Positions 33,594 to 44,854 of a DNA stretch of 64,000 nt are shown here, piece by piece. The stretch comes from Perkinsus chesapeaki (lineage: Eukaryota > Perkinsozoa > Perkinsida > Perkinsidae): assembly GCA_013115145.1 (NCBI GenBank), contig JAAPAO010000001.1, positions 124,001-188,000 of the forward strand. Direction: 5' to 3'. The notes below the pieces were generated by a model. The model saw only the letters and a list, made by a program, of their open reading frames with translations, was not told the origin of the DNA and made no database searches. A program made the position numbers and the translations under genes. Position 1 is the first letter of the stretch. Every line of letters starts with the position of its first letter.

Positions 33594-34209
33594 TAATTTA
33601 GTAACTGGTATGTATTTTATGACGTAGTAGTTTCTCATCGGTTTTAGCATTGGTAAGCCCTATTGTCCTCCTGCTTTTATCCGTCTCTGTGAGTTCTTCC
33701 CAACAGAGTTCCCCTCAGCCGTTGTGCCTGGTATTCCTGTAATTGGTCGCCACTGTTCTATGATGACGCTTCAGAGATGTTATAGTCCGTTGGACCACCA
33801 CTACCACGTCCACCTATTACTGCTGCCTTTCCCTTACCTAACGGTAGTTATCGATTTCAGTGCATCGTCACTGTCTTGCCAAAGTTCCTCTTGGTCGGGA
33901 CGTGACGTTCGAAGTGTGATAATCCTTTGTTGTATACAAACCACTTTACCATTCATTTTACTATTTCACTACTTGATCGACTGTTGTGTTACAGAAGTTG
34001 AAAGGACAGGGGGACAGCACCGACACAAACACGAGGCATTACTACCACAAAGATATTGTGTTCCCGCGGGATCACAGCTGAGCTTAGGAACAACGTGAAC
34101 AGTAAGTAAAGAGCTTCGTACAAATCAGTCTTGAGAGCTCATGTGAGTGGGGAGGAGTTGATCGTTCTTTGTTCAGTATTATTATTAACACTCGAATTAT
34201 TTCATAACA
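33594..34209. other. Intergenic
   Basis: 616 bp between two + genes. One 124-codon frame (33724-34098) is present but has a Cys/His/Leu-rich composition typical of non-coding sequence here. No supported feature. Confidence 0.4.
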
Positions 34210-35075
34210 ATGCCTGCTCTGAAGCTCTACTATTTCGATATGGCCGGCCCTGCCGATCCTATCCGGCTCATCTTTGCCATTTCTGGTAAGGAACGACGAG
34301 TCTCGCGTAATCTATTCATACCATCCCTTTACAGGTATTAAGTTTGATGATGAAAGGATCCAGATGAAGGACTGGCCTACCATGAAGGAGTCTGGCAAGT
34401 TCCCTCTCAATCAAGTGCCAGTCCTTGAGTTCGAGGATGGTACCATGGTTACTCAAAACCACGCTATCATGAGATACGTTGCTTCAGTAAGTGTCGCATC
34501 CATTCGTCTCGCTGCTTCAATGCCTTGTGGCATGCTTGGTTTATTATTTGTTATTGTTTTCAGCTAAACCCCTCTACTGGCCTGTATCCTTTGGACCTAA
34601 GACAGAGGTTGCTCGTTGATGAGATAATGGATATCGTTAAGGATATCCAGTGGAGCATCGTCTCAGTGGTAAAGACACCCGAGGGAGAGGCCAAGGTTGC
34701 TGCTCAAAATGTAAGCTTTTCTCGAGTTTTGATTGTCTGACCTGCTATTTCGCTGGCTTGTTCAGAACCTGTATGAGAAGGTCCTTCCTTTCTTCTTCTC
34801 CAAGATTGAAGACCGTATGGGAAAACACGAGTACACAACTGGCGATTCCTTGACTATTGGCGATCTCGTAAGTGTTCTCCTGTGATTCTATCATCACTAT
34901 GTGTTATCGTTTTTAGGCTCTTTATGGCATTTACGGTATGCTTCATTGCCCATTCATATCTGGTCTACCGGAAAATCTCTTCACTCCCTATAAGAAGATC
35001 ACACACTTGTTCAATCTGATTGACGCTAATCCCGCTGTTAAGCTCTGGAGGGAGAAGCACGAAGTTAGTCAGTAA
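34210..35075 (+). CDS. Glutathione S-transferase, sigma-like
   Basis: Five exons, 34210-34285, 34335-34486, 34564-34710, 34766-34867 and 34917-35075, total 636 nt (211 aa) with introns of 49, 77, 55 and 49 nt. The N-terminal thioredoxin-like domain starts PALKLYYFDMAGPADPIRL, with the catalytic-type Tyr near residue 7-8. It contains the glutathione-binding block NQVPVLEFEDGTMVTQNHAI with the cis-Pro and the acidic/Gln-Asn loop. The C-terminal helical domain includes TTGDSLTIGDLALYG, matching the N-capping box (S/T-x-x-D) of GSTs. Enzymes of this type conjugate glutathione to electrophiles, and sigma members may also isomerise prostaglandin H2. Length is standard. Cytosolic; no signal peptide. 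Confidence 0.92.
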
Positions 35076-35555
35076 ATGGTTTAACCTTTTAATAATTATC
35101 TTTTGATTGTTAAGAGACTCTGAATCCCTCGCAAAAAGGAAGGTTATTTCAAATGTTCTCTTTCCAAGCCTTGAACGTTTTGTGTTGACCAAGTTGTTGT
35201 TAAAGTTGAGGATGAATACAGTTGTACACAATATGATGAGCAATGGGAAACGATTACATAATTTGACGTGTGTACATGTGTTATGCGGCTGGTTCGTATT
35301 TATACTCCCTGAAATACAATATGACAATACTAATCACAGTAACGTACCTCCTCGATCTGTTTCTCTATCTCACTGTCATCGGCGCTGGGAACACATATGC
35401 ATAAAACTTGGTCAGTTTCAACAAGTAGCGTCCTCGCTGTTGGTGCGGTGTAGACGTATGAATGGCTGAGAGGTTATGAGCTCCACAGACTTTTTTTAAG
35501 AAAAAAGATGTCCAATTACCTCCGCAAGTGAGAACCTAACGTAACGTCAGGAAAC
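35076..35555. other. Convergent intergenic region
   Basis: 480 bp between the 3' ends of the GST (+) and potassium-channel (-) genes. Frames on both strands are short and unconvincing. Likely both 3' UTRs. Confidence 0.4.
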
Positions 35556-38500
35556 TCATACTCTCAAGATATTCTCACCCTGACTGCTTGATGTGGTTGG
35601 CCGAGTCTCCGTCCCGGGTGATGGATTGCGCTCTCCATTGAACAAAACCTTGGGAGAAAAACAGTAATCTCCCTAGAATGTACTGATGACAATTGCAAAA
35701 GCTACTTGAGCCGCGAGACGTTACCAATAAATTCTAAAAACTGCTAATCCACCGTATTAAAGATACCGACAGTTGCAGCGGAAACTTACATCCGCCTCAG
35801 CCGCTCGAAAAAGGCCAATAGCAAGGAGATTCCTATCGAGAATAAGATGCTGGAAGAGGTCCAAATAGGCGCGGCCTGCCCATGCCGAAGGCAGCAGCAC
35901 CTGCAGCCGCCAATGACCTCTGGTTCTTCTCGTGTGGAGACGAACCATAAGTATACGACTCGATATCATTTGCTGGACTAACAGAGCCAAGCTGGGGTTG
36001 TAGAAAGTATTCGCGACCAATGATGTCACCACTGACCCAACGAAGAGCTGGCCGCAAGCAAACCTAGGCTGTCGGAAGTACTCCTCGGGTTGTGCGAGTC
36101 TCTGACCACACGTCACTTTCTAGTTGATCTTGGGCTTGCACACCACTTGCCTGTTTCCTATTGTACGCTGAGGAGCGCACTTTTGAGGTTTGGGTCTTAT
36201 CTTCAGTGTTATACTTGTGTGGATCGTTAACTGTACAGTGAGGATCATACGCATGATAATAGTGCTGGCCCGACAAGTTTTGCTCCGTTTAAACTGTCGC
36301 AGGCTCCCACGGAAAAACCCTGTCTCCTGAGGACAGTTCCCGATCGACCGCTCTACGAAGGAGACGTGCCCTACGCGGTGGCCAGAGCCGCGACGGTCAC
36401 ACTCTTCGTCGGATGATGATGAGTCCGTTGATGAGGCCCTATGATCGCTGTCGTGCGATACAGGACGGCCAGTAAGGCGAGAGGACTGCGGCAGGTAATG
36501 GTAATTCTCGTCAAATACTAGCTCCACCACGACCACTGTCTCGGAGTCCTAAAGCACGGTGCGTGGTAGCGCTGCCCCATCTGTGCAAAGAGCACTCTGG
36601 GGAGGTGATTCTCGATGAGCCTGACGGTGAAGATCGCCTCGGCATCTACCATGTAGGGATCCTGGGCAGCGCCGCTAGGCTGCGTCTGATGCAGGGCGGC
36701 GGTGAGAGGAACGGTGGGGAAATATGGACTGTACCGATCCGAGCTGGAAAACTAGGATGGTAGCTGCCTGGCGAAAATTAGCACGCTCAAGATCGAAGAG
36801 CGACAATGCTGAACCCTGCACGAAGTAGACCTCCGGGAATCTAGCAACCTGCGCTAGCATGAAGCGCTGGGCGATAGGACCAGAACGCACCGTATTCCAG
36901 TCCATGGGAATGAAAGGCGCTAGGACAACAATGGGGACTGCCTCAGAAAAGTAGGTTGCGCGCATGGGAGAGACAAAGTACTCTAGACCGATCTTAGCAC
37001 CTGAAATATCATTCATAATAATAAGCAAATGGGACGTAACTTACTCTCTCCTCCTCTTGCCTCTGAACCGCCACCAGCCACGGCTAGTATGACATGACCA
37101 CCTAGGGCAAGCACATCCTCGGGAGCTGCCGGAGGGACTTTCGATGCCTGTGGAATGTACACTACGACGGCAGGGTTAAAGGTACCTTCTCAAGTTTGTC
37201 CAGGAAGACAAGTTGTTTAATATTCGGTGGAGACCTGGCCAGTTGGGCGATCGACATCATATGGAAGTTCGCCTCTTTCGCCAATTCCATTATATCATGA
37301 ACTGACTTGCTCATCTTCAGTGGCTCTCCTGCCCCACCTTTAGCCGCTCCCTGATACAAACAAGGTTTCCAGCAACGCAGCAGTGGCAGCAGTGGCAGCA
37401 GTGGCAGCTTCACAAGCGCACCCTTCGTCGCATGGATCCTGCTGTATCGAATTGACTGAGGTTCCTGTTGGAGCCTCGACCCAGAGGATCACCCAGGCTG
37501 CTGGCAACTGACATCTCCTCATCGCTCTCTGAATATTCTAATCGCCGACCTGTAGCGGAACTCACCGAAACCGCGAGTATAGGAATGAGTTACGCGACTC
37601 CTTTTGAACAATGGCATCTCGGTCGCTGGCTATGAATACGCCGTAAACGCCGGTCTTCTCCTCGACGTCGGTCACGATGTAGTTGGAGCCCGGGTTGATG
37701 GTGATGGACTTCCCTCCCTTATCCCCGATATTCCTCTCCACGAGACCTGTCCAGTCGGATGCTCTACATCGCTGGGAGTATTGCACCGACCAATCAGATA
37801 TACATCTTGGTTCTCACTTCTATTCAGAACGTCTAGACAGCATCGGCCAAACGGCTGCCCGTAATAGGCGGGAGAAAGCGGCACCTTTGGAGGGACTAAC
37901 CGTCAGTTTAGTAGGGGAAGCAACTTCGTAAAGCTCGTTGCCGAGGCCTGCGTCATATTCTTTCAACCACTGAGGAGTTCCTTCGGGTTCTTCCTTATCG
38001 CTCACAGAGGTACACAAATTGCAAATCAAGCTCGAGAGGCCAGGCACCTGCGACGGTGGAACAATGGGCATAGATGAAGCAAGTTGGGTAGGTTCCTTAC
38101 TTGGCAGGTTTTTCCGATGAGCTCTAACTTGAACTGGTCTATGCAAATGAGAGTTGTGATCTCCGATGCGTTATCATCTTCAACCTGGCAGGCGGTGATC
38201 TCAATTGTCAGAGCACTGCTGACTGACCTCAGGGGAGGCAGTTGGCCCTAAGAGCATCTCACTGCCCAGGATATCTCTGTGCTCGGCCTTGTGAAGGAGA
38301 ACAATGATTCTAGCTGTGGGGTTATATCGTCGGATTGAGAATACTCTAACAAGATTCTCGGTGTCCTCCTGGACCTATCACGAGTCTATCAGGGAATGCT
38401 CAACTTCGGTTTACAGGGTTCGAGGAGGAAATATTGGGGAGTATGAAGAAAGCCTCGGCTTGTGTGGCAGCAATGCGGCGCATGTCAGTCGTCTCCAGAA

Positions 38501-40311
38501 GGCTGCCCTGCAGTGTGTAAACTCTAGAGCGCATATGCACATTCTCCTTCTGTCTCAGGTACCTAGGAGCACTGTGTGGGAGGACGGTAGCAGAAAGTGG
38601 TCAGGAACTCGCTCATCGATTGCATGACGCTGCCCTGGCCTGGGAACAATAGGACCACTTCAAGGTCCTCGCTGTCATCTGCATGATCAGGATGATAGAT
38701 CTCCGAAAGGAAGTCCTTAAGCATCTCTGTCGAGGGGGTCCCTGCTTCCATCAGTACTCAACATCATGAGCGTCATTGTTTCGGCATCACCCGCAACGAC
38801 TATGTGACGATAGCGTCGCTTGAGTGAGTATCTTCCTCGACCCGACCTTGTCAAACCATACACTTCTAATAGTTTATTAACGGCATATGAGAAGGCCGCG
38901 ATTCCTCCGAGAATCGTCCCTGCAGAGCACAAAGGGAGACGTTTGCCAGTTCAATGCCATCTAGTGCCCGACGGCGGTATCGATCAATCTACCGAGTGTA
39001 CCGGTATTATCAACGTACATATCGCAACCACTCTTCCGAGAGCTGTATTGGGGCTGAGGTCTCCATACCCTACAGTGGATATCGTGACCATTATGAAGTA
39101 AAAAGACGATGTTAGTGTCCAACTCTTTGGGGTTGGTTGCAGTACTAGCAGCCAATGTGGGTCCTAACGTGGAAACACAAACCGCGAAAATAAAGCGCTC
39201 AATTACCTCGAGGTTTTCTAAAGTCATCACTAAGCAAGATGTAAAGTAAACCCAACAGACAGCACCAATACAGACATTGACTATCTGAGGGAAGCCAATA
39301 TATGGGAAATAACCGTAAGAGCGTAAGAGCTCTAGTGGGGAGGAGAGCATTGGGAAAAGTTTCGGCATGTAGATTAACGAAGGGATAGTTTTGATTATCA
39401 TCGCTGTGGCTCACCTGCATGTTGATGCCAGAACTATGGAAACCGGCGCTGGCCAGGAATAACTGCCAGTTCTGGAACACTCTGAGGCTTGCGAAAAACG
39501 AAAACGAGAACCAAGTCTTCAAACCAAAATCATCAACCCATATAGACTGTCCAATGACAGACACAACGACAAATACGGCAATGAATATCTGAGTGCTGAT
39601 GATGATGGTGGTGGCAAGTACCCATCCACAGGGACAGGTGTACTGAGATGTTATAGGCTTACCGAGCTCACTGAGTGTTTTAGGAATACACCCATGCCTT
39701 GAGTTATGTGCAGCAGCCACAGTATAACGGTTTCTAAGCCATACAGTATTGCTATGAAGAAATTGAGCATATAAGGGACCCTGAGCGTATCTCAGTTGCT
39801 GCAGATTCTTATTTGGTACACCTCCTACGTATGTGTGTTCCACGTATAAGACTCGTACGCGAAGCTGCAGCACTGATATAGTGAAGCAACGATGACGAAT
39901 CCCAGGTAGAGGTAGGACCCTCGGGTGTACCCCTGAAGTCCTGATAGAAGGCACCTGCTAGCCTTACTCGGACCCTTACTTCGGCGACATGTAATTGCCG
40001 TTTGAACCTCTCAACAGATGTATTGCCCCACCTCATGGCTTGGGAGAGGAAGAGCCCGGCAGACGTTACGATGAGCCAGACCTATCTCATGGTCATCATC
40101 GACAACTGGTGTCCCGCCTTACCAGAGAGCATTGCCATGTGACTCTGAGACTCCAGTCCCAGTCGAAATATGCACAATGATCCCCACACACCCATCCGGT
40201 AGTATCACCGATATAAACGGTAGAAGTATTGTTAGTACTGTTCGACGTGGCGGGCAACGGAGCTAGCGGCTGGCTTATCAACTTGGTAACGCCCGTCCAC
40301 TGACTACTCAA
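35556..40311 (-). CDS. BK (Slo)-like potassium channel alpha subunit with tandem RCK domains
   Basis: A minus-strand gene with many introns. An extracellular N-terminus with sequons is followed by an S0-like helix (VWLIVTSAGLFLSQAMRW), S1-S3 (GSYLYLGFVIVASLYQCCSF, NFFIAILYGLETVILWLLHI, IIISTQIFIAVFVVVSVIGQ) and S4 (WFSFSFFASLRVFQNWQLF). S5 is VNVCIGAVCWVYFTSCLVM. The pore exon reads YFIMVTISTVGYGDLSPNTA; the filter TVGYGD is at 39059-39076. RCK1 begins RRYRHIVVAGDAETM and continues DFLSEIYHPDH, VYFVQGSALSLFDLERANF and PRFACGQLFVGSVVTSLVA, all of which have BK counterparts. The gating-ring block LICNLCTSVS ahead of EPEGTPQWLKEYDAGLGNELY is also BK-like. The tail near LDLFQHLILDRNLLAIGLF matches the end of RCK2. 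The channel would conduct K+ and be gated by Ca2+ and/or voltage. S4 has very few Arg. The initiator exon is not identified; the true start may lie upstream of 40311. Confidence 0.85.
37378..37408. repeat. 9-bp tandem repeat (three copies plus a partial), probably coding
   Basis: CAGCAGTGG repeated three times and followed by CAGC. On the minus strand it would encode a small (Ala-Ala-Thr)n run inside an RCK-domain exon of the potassium-channel gene. Such repeats expand easily and could be length-polymorphic. Confidence 0.7.
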
Positions 40312-40564
40312 GGATGCACTGTGACAGAGACAATTGATATATGTTGTTGCTCTTCATGATATATAAAGTTGCATTTAACACCATATATATAACGACTAAT
40401 AGGTGCCATCAATTCGACAGTTCATTCTTGAGAGTCTATGCGGCCTTTCGAGCTCCTCGATTCTTTGAACGAGAGACATGGGTTCTTGAGGTACTCGAGT
40501 TGAGGCCCATGACACTAAAGTGAAGACGAGGATCATCTAACTGACCAGAGAGACAACAGCATTG

Positions 40565-42341
40565 TCAACTATACCTCGAATCACCGTACATAAGACTCCA
40601 TCCCATAAGGCATTCCTCTCGAGCCCTTCTGGTAGCTTCACGATACTTCCTCCTTTCCGCGGATTGCTCTTGTTTAGTCGTCTCCTCGTCAAACTGAAAA
40701 CCCACATATCCCAGCAGCAATGCCTAAGTAAGATCTGTTCGGCTACCTTGGCTCGTCTAATCAACTCATTCGCTCCAGCTTCTACGAGCGACCCCAGCGC
40801 CTGTGGTTGGATAAGACAATTCGTTTCACGGATGGAGCTTACATCTCTAAGGGCCGCAGATTGCTCATCAAGAGTAGCATCATCCAAACCTTCGAGGAGC
40901 TCACCAGCCTGCATGTACATATTGTGGAGAGGTGTGCCTCTACAGCTCTCTATTAGTTCATCTGTTTTAACAAGCTTTCATCACCAGCAATATCGTTTAA
41001 CTACCGTCGCTCTTCTTCGTCCTCTTCAAGGGAGAATATCTGACAAAAACAAATGAGCTTGATTCCGAGGACAAGTTACCCTTTTGGAATTCCCACCATC
41101 ATTTGTGTTCTTCGTGTCACCTAATACACGCAACGTTTAACTACAGCGGCCCGCTCATCTGCTACAGCTTGGGCTCTCATCTGTTCGTCAATATATCGAG
41201 CTCTTCTACTACTAACTGGAGGCGCTTCAAGACGGAGATATTCTCTCGATGGGCCGTAATGGCTTCTGGACATGTGATGGACAGCAGGATACCCATAGAC
41301 GTTAGACATATATAGATTTTATATAAGATATATAGACCTGGGAGGGTGGGCAGGCTGGTCACCCAGTGGTAGTTGCTCGTAAAGTTGCTCAAGTTGATGG
41401 GTCACACAAGGGAGTCGATCTGAGATATCCGGACTTTAACGTCTCGCCCCAACTAAGCACATATTGACAAACTCGTACAGCTCGACATAAGGAATGGTCA
41501 ACACTCTCTACAGCAATACATGTAGCCCACACAGTGAGCCCTAAGGAAGAACAACTATCATGGACGGTAGACTTTGAAGCCAGTGGCAAGGCGATTGGCC
41601 CATACCGATAGATCCGACACCTAAATCAGCAAACTCAGGCACCAGGCCATAGGAATTCTATAGACTGCATACATCTTCATCGATGATATAGTCAGAGGCT
41701 TCGGGAAGGCTGTGGGCTATCCTCACAGCGACCTCGTGCACGCAAAGTGTTGACAAGTCCTCTGTTGGTCTCATTGCCTGACGCCAGAACTCGTTGCAAC
41801 GGTCAACCACGGCTTTTACCACCTTATTAAGTGAGCCCTGAGGACAAGAGCACATCCCTGAGCTCAAAAGAGTGAATACTTGTGTCTGCCCTCTTCTTCG
41901 GGAATATACATGCAAAGCCCAATAATATACCTTGACGAGAAGGCCAGATCTACGCCTAGTTAGTGGCTATCTGTTAGTCACTCGTCTTTGATATGACACT
42001 TTACGCAGCGACCGCCGTTCGACAAGGTCTAAGGCTCTATGCAGCATGCTTTGACTGGTCAACAAGCTCAGAGTATACAAGCGTAGGCTAAGATCGACGG
42101 AGGATGATAGAATCTTAGAACAGATATCTTGTGGTTGAATAGAGACCTTGTCGAGGCTTGAGAGCATCTCTTCATATCAATAACTGAATTCACTCCGATA
42201 TATGCCATCCACACGGCACCTTCGAACTTACTGTAGGTCAACTTTGCCCTTACCTTGCGAAAGATCCTTACGCACGCGTGCCCATTGTGCATGCGTGCAA
42301 ATTGAAACTGGCGACACAGTCGCATGGGATAGCGTGCTCAT
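40565..42341 (-). CDS. Unknown helical/coiled-coil protein
   Basis: Several minus-strand exons of consistent phase. They include EMLSSLDKVSIQPQDICSKI followed by SLRLYTLSLLTSQSMLHRAL; NKVVKAVVDRCNEFWRQAM; SREYLRLEAPPVSSRRARYI then DEQMRAQAVADERAAVVKR; a polyacidic IFSLEEDEEERR; LLEGLDDATLDEQSAALRDV and ELIRRAKVAEQILLR. The terminal exon reads FDEETTKQEQSAERRKYREA and ends at TGA 40567-40565. The last part is charged coiled coil; the first is helical and could be a repeat solenoid. I do not recognise the family. The start is uncertain (ATG 42341 is the best candidate), and 41330-41650 is unresolved. Confidence 0.5.
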
Positions 42342-42483
42342 CGTCAAGAGTTTAGTGACTACGGCGGTACTGGCGTGTGTAGCACGAAGCCACCCATTCT
42401 ACGGAGTTACCTACAGCTAGACTCAAGAGGGGGCGGTACAAGGGATTCCATTAAAGTGCAGAAGTTTTTGATCAATCAACATA

Positions 42484-42924
42484 ATGGCACATACGGGGGA
42501 TTTACCAACTGAAGGGATCTACATTTGGAGAGGTGACAATATACCAGGGACTGATGAACCGGAGATGATACGATTTGGTTTGTTCTACCCACATCCACAT
42601 GATAAGGGTCCCGAGGGGCTCTCTACTCTGGACTTGCAGAGCAGCACCTTCGTTGATAAACCCCATCTTGGGGGCATAAAGTGGAACTACTTCCCTAAGG
42701 CGGAGAAGAACATTGAGCTTGACTATACCAATGCTGTCTTTTCTAGTATGGAACAGAAAGTTCCGATCTGGGGGCAAGCCTTCTTTGACCGTTATGAAGT
42801 TGATAAGGAGGAGTGCTCACGAGTGTCTTACGACCGTACTTCCGAAACCATCACTCTCCACTTGAAGGGCCAGACTTACGTCATGCGCTTGCCCTGCCGC
42901 GAATCGAAGGAACATTCGGCCTAG
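42484..42924 (+). CDS. Unknown small protein, tandem paralogue 1 (no signal peptide)
   Basis: Intronless 146-aa frame. It shares a colinear core with the next + gene: LPTEGIYIWRGDN / LPLEGFYFGYEHE, MIRFGLFYPHPHDKGPEGL / LIRFGLFNPHPEHPTTVGL, VDKPHLGGIKWNYFPK / LDRPHVGGIVWTYHKK, ELDYTNAVFSSMEQKVPIWG / HLDFTNAVFFSRDQFVSIWG and FFDRYEVD / LFDRFPSN. The two are therefore a local duplication. It has a conserved Trp, His and aromatic framework suggestive of a small beta-rich domain, with no family recognised. This copy begins MAHTGDLPTEG and lacks an N-terminal hydrophobic segment; an upstream signal exon was looked for and not seen. Confidence 0.75.
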   Translation: MAHTGDLPTEGIYIWRGDNIPGTDEPEMIRFGLFYPHPHDKGPEGLSTLDLQSSTFVDKPHLGGIKWNYFPKAEKNIELDYTNAVFSSMEQKVPIWGQAFFDRYEVDKEECSRVSYDRTSETITLHLKGQTYVMRLPCRESKEHSA

Positions 42925-43073
42925 TATCATGCTTTGTTTATCATTTGTTCAAGTCTCCTTGTGAAACTGTGGTGTTTCAGTGACGACCGCCTAGTGATCC
43001 TAGAGCTCGCCCTGTGACGCCGAATGGGGGAGGGGTGAACGTCACGTTTTTGATAGACTTTATTTTGAACTAA

Positions 43074-43565
43074 ATGTTATTATTGATTCTGGTCTCCTTG
43101 GTGCTCCCTATTAACTGTCTACCACTGGAAGGTTTCTATTTTGGGTACGAACATGAGGAACCACAGCCAGGCGACGAATGGCTTATCCGCTTTGGTTTAT
43201 TCAACCCACACCCAGAGCACCCTACAACCGTCGGCTTGGCCGAGGTAGACTTCCGCGACATTTTCATCCTTGACAGGCCTCATGTTGGCGGGATAGTATG
43301 GACGTACCACAAGAAGCCCTATGAACATCTTCATCTAGATTTCACCAACGCGGTATTCTTCTCTCGGGATCAGTTCGTTTCCATCTGGGGACGTGCACTA
43401 TTCGACAGATTTCCAAGTAATGTTAGTCTCCAGGATTGGACTGATATACCCTACAGTAAGGCTCGTGAGAAGATGGTTGTTATAGTGTCTGGTAAACAGT
43501 ACACTCTCTGGCTGCACAAGCGACCATCAGCTACAGCAGAGACTGAGATTACTATTACTGAATAA
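43074..43565 (+). CDS. Unknown small secreted protein, tandem paralogue 2 (signal peptide)
   Basis: Intronless 163-aa frame, 149 bp after its paralogue. It begins MLLLILVSLVLPINC, a classical signal peptide, directly joined to the shared domain (LPLEGFYFGYEHEE). The core aligns over about 110 residues with the upstream gene (IRFGLFNPHPE, RPHVGGIVWTY, LDFTNAVFF, VSIWGRALFDRF). One sequon (NVS) and an acidic Thr-rich tail (ETEITITE). Probably secreted or lumenal. Lineage-specific secreted families are common in protist parasites, but nothing here proves a host-interaction role. Confidence 0.8.
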   Translation: MLLLILVSLVLPINCLPLEGFYFGYEHEEPQPGDEWLIRFGLFNPHPEHPTTVGLAEVDFRDIFILDRPHVGGIVWTYHKKPYEHLHLDFTNAVFFSRDQFVSIWGRALFDRFPSNVSLQDWTDIPYSKAREKMVVIVSGKQYTLWLHKRPSATAETEITITE

Positions 43566-44087
43566 TTGTACCATGACGTTATGGTCAAGGGTACAGGAAT
43601 TTTGCAGCAGACATGAGCTCTGAGATGGTGAAGACAGTATGCTTTATTATACTCATTACACCTTCATCCCAGAGCCTGGGACGCAGTGCGTTTGCCGGTG
43701 TGGGGCGCATGCGGGATTTTAGACAGTACTTCGCCCTCCAACATACATTCGCCTATACAATATGTTAACTTGCTGTATACCTCGGTATGCCCAAGTACAT
43801 CATTACTTCAAGCGCCACAGTAAACGATTTGAGTTGTTATTTGGTTAACAATAATACCACGTCACTATTATCGCTTACGTGACTTCCAATATATTGACAA
43901 GACAATTCAACTCTTACACATTTAATTCACTACTTGTAAATGTACTTGAAGAGTAGCATACGGTAGAGAAACAAATATCAGCAGCGAAAGAGACAACCTC
44001 ATAAGGTTCTCTACACTACAACACGGGCCACTGAGTAAAGACTAGAATTGCTAAATGCTCCACCGAAGAATGCCTGCTAAAGATTTG
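43566..44087. other. Convergent intergenic region
   Basis: About 520 bp, AT-rich, with no supported gene. It lies between the 3' ends of the secreted paralogue (+) and a RING gene (-). Confidence 0.45.
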
Positions 44088-44854
44088 CTATGATCGCCAT
44101 CTTAGTCTGTCCATCGGCATCGGCTGGGGTAAGCTCTCGGGGGCTTGAACAGGCGGTGAGGCCTTTTTCGGGAGCTCCAGGGGTGGGAAACGCTGCACTG
44201 GAGATGACGGTAGGGAGTAGAAGGCTTCGGTAGCGTAAGAATTGAGGCGCACTGGCCGGCGATAGGAGAAGGTCATAATGCTGAAGGATGATCAATTTGC
44301 CACTGGGACGGAAATATCTTACCTTGAAGGACACGCTTCGGTGTACGCATGTTCATCGTCATCATGCATTGGGGGACCACAGAAGGGTGTACGGCAAAGC
44401 GGGCAGTAGTCGTGAACTATACTTTGACGTACCTTATAAGTTGAATAACATTGATGATGATGTGGAAGTATTCTTACCCAACGGTAAAGGCAGTCTACAT
44501 GATATATGTGGCCACAGGGCCTAGTCTCACATAGGTCTTGTCGACCTCTGAGCCTGTGGCATAACTCACAGCTAGTTGTAGCATGTGCCCTGTTGCTTGC
44601 TAGAGGAATAAGCCAAAGGTCAGCGAATTGAAGGCAGTTACTGGTGACCTGGTGATGAAAAAGAAGTAATACGATAAAGTGAGAGGACAACCTACATGAT
44701 CTCCAGTGGTACCGTGTACGTACATAGCAAAGGTTGGTGAGGAGGATGAGGCCACTGATGACGGAGCTGTGGTCGATACTACTGAGTCGATATCGGAGAA
44801 CTCACCACGGCTTGGAACGTCACGGGGAGCGACATCATCGCAAGCAAGGCTCAT
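44088..44854 (-). CDS. RING-H2 finger protein (putative E3 ubiquitin ligase)
   Basis: Four exons, 44854-44696, 44648-44478, 44432-44323 and 44280-44088, total 633 nt (210 aa). The RING-H2 spans the exon 2/3 junction: CELCHRLRGRQDLCETRPC then GHIYHVDC and later YCPLC, giving C-x2-C, C-x-H, H-x2-C, C-x2-C. A Ser-rich acidic N-terminus and a Pro-rich C-terminus (LPKKASPPVQAPESLPQPMP) flank it. No membrane helix, so probably soluble. The intron between exons 2 and 3 (45 nt) is a multiple of three and open, so retention would insert 15 residues into the RING. The ATG at 44854 overlaps the end of an upstream frame. A 31-nt intron could instead fuse this to the gene at 44835-46100. Confidence 0.75.
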
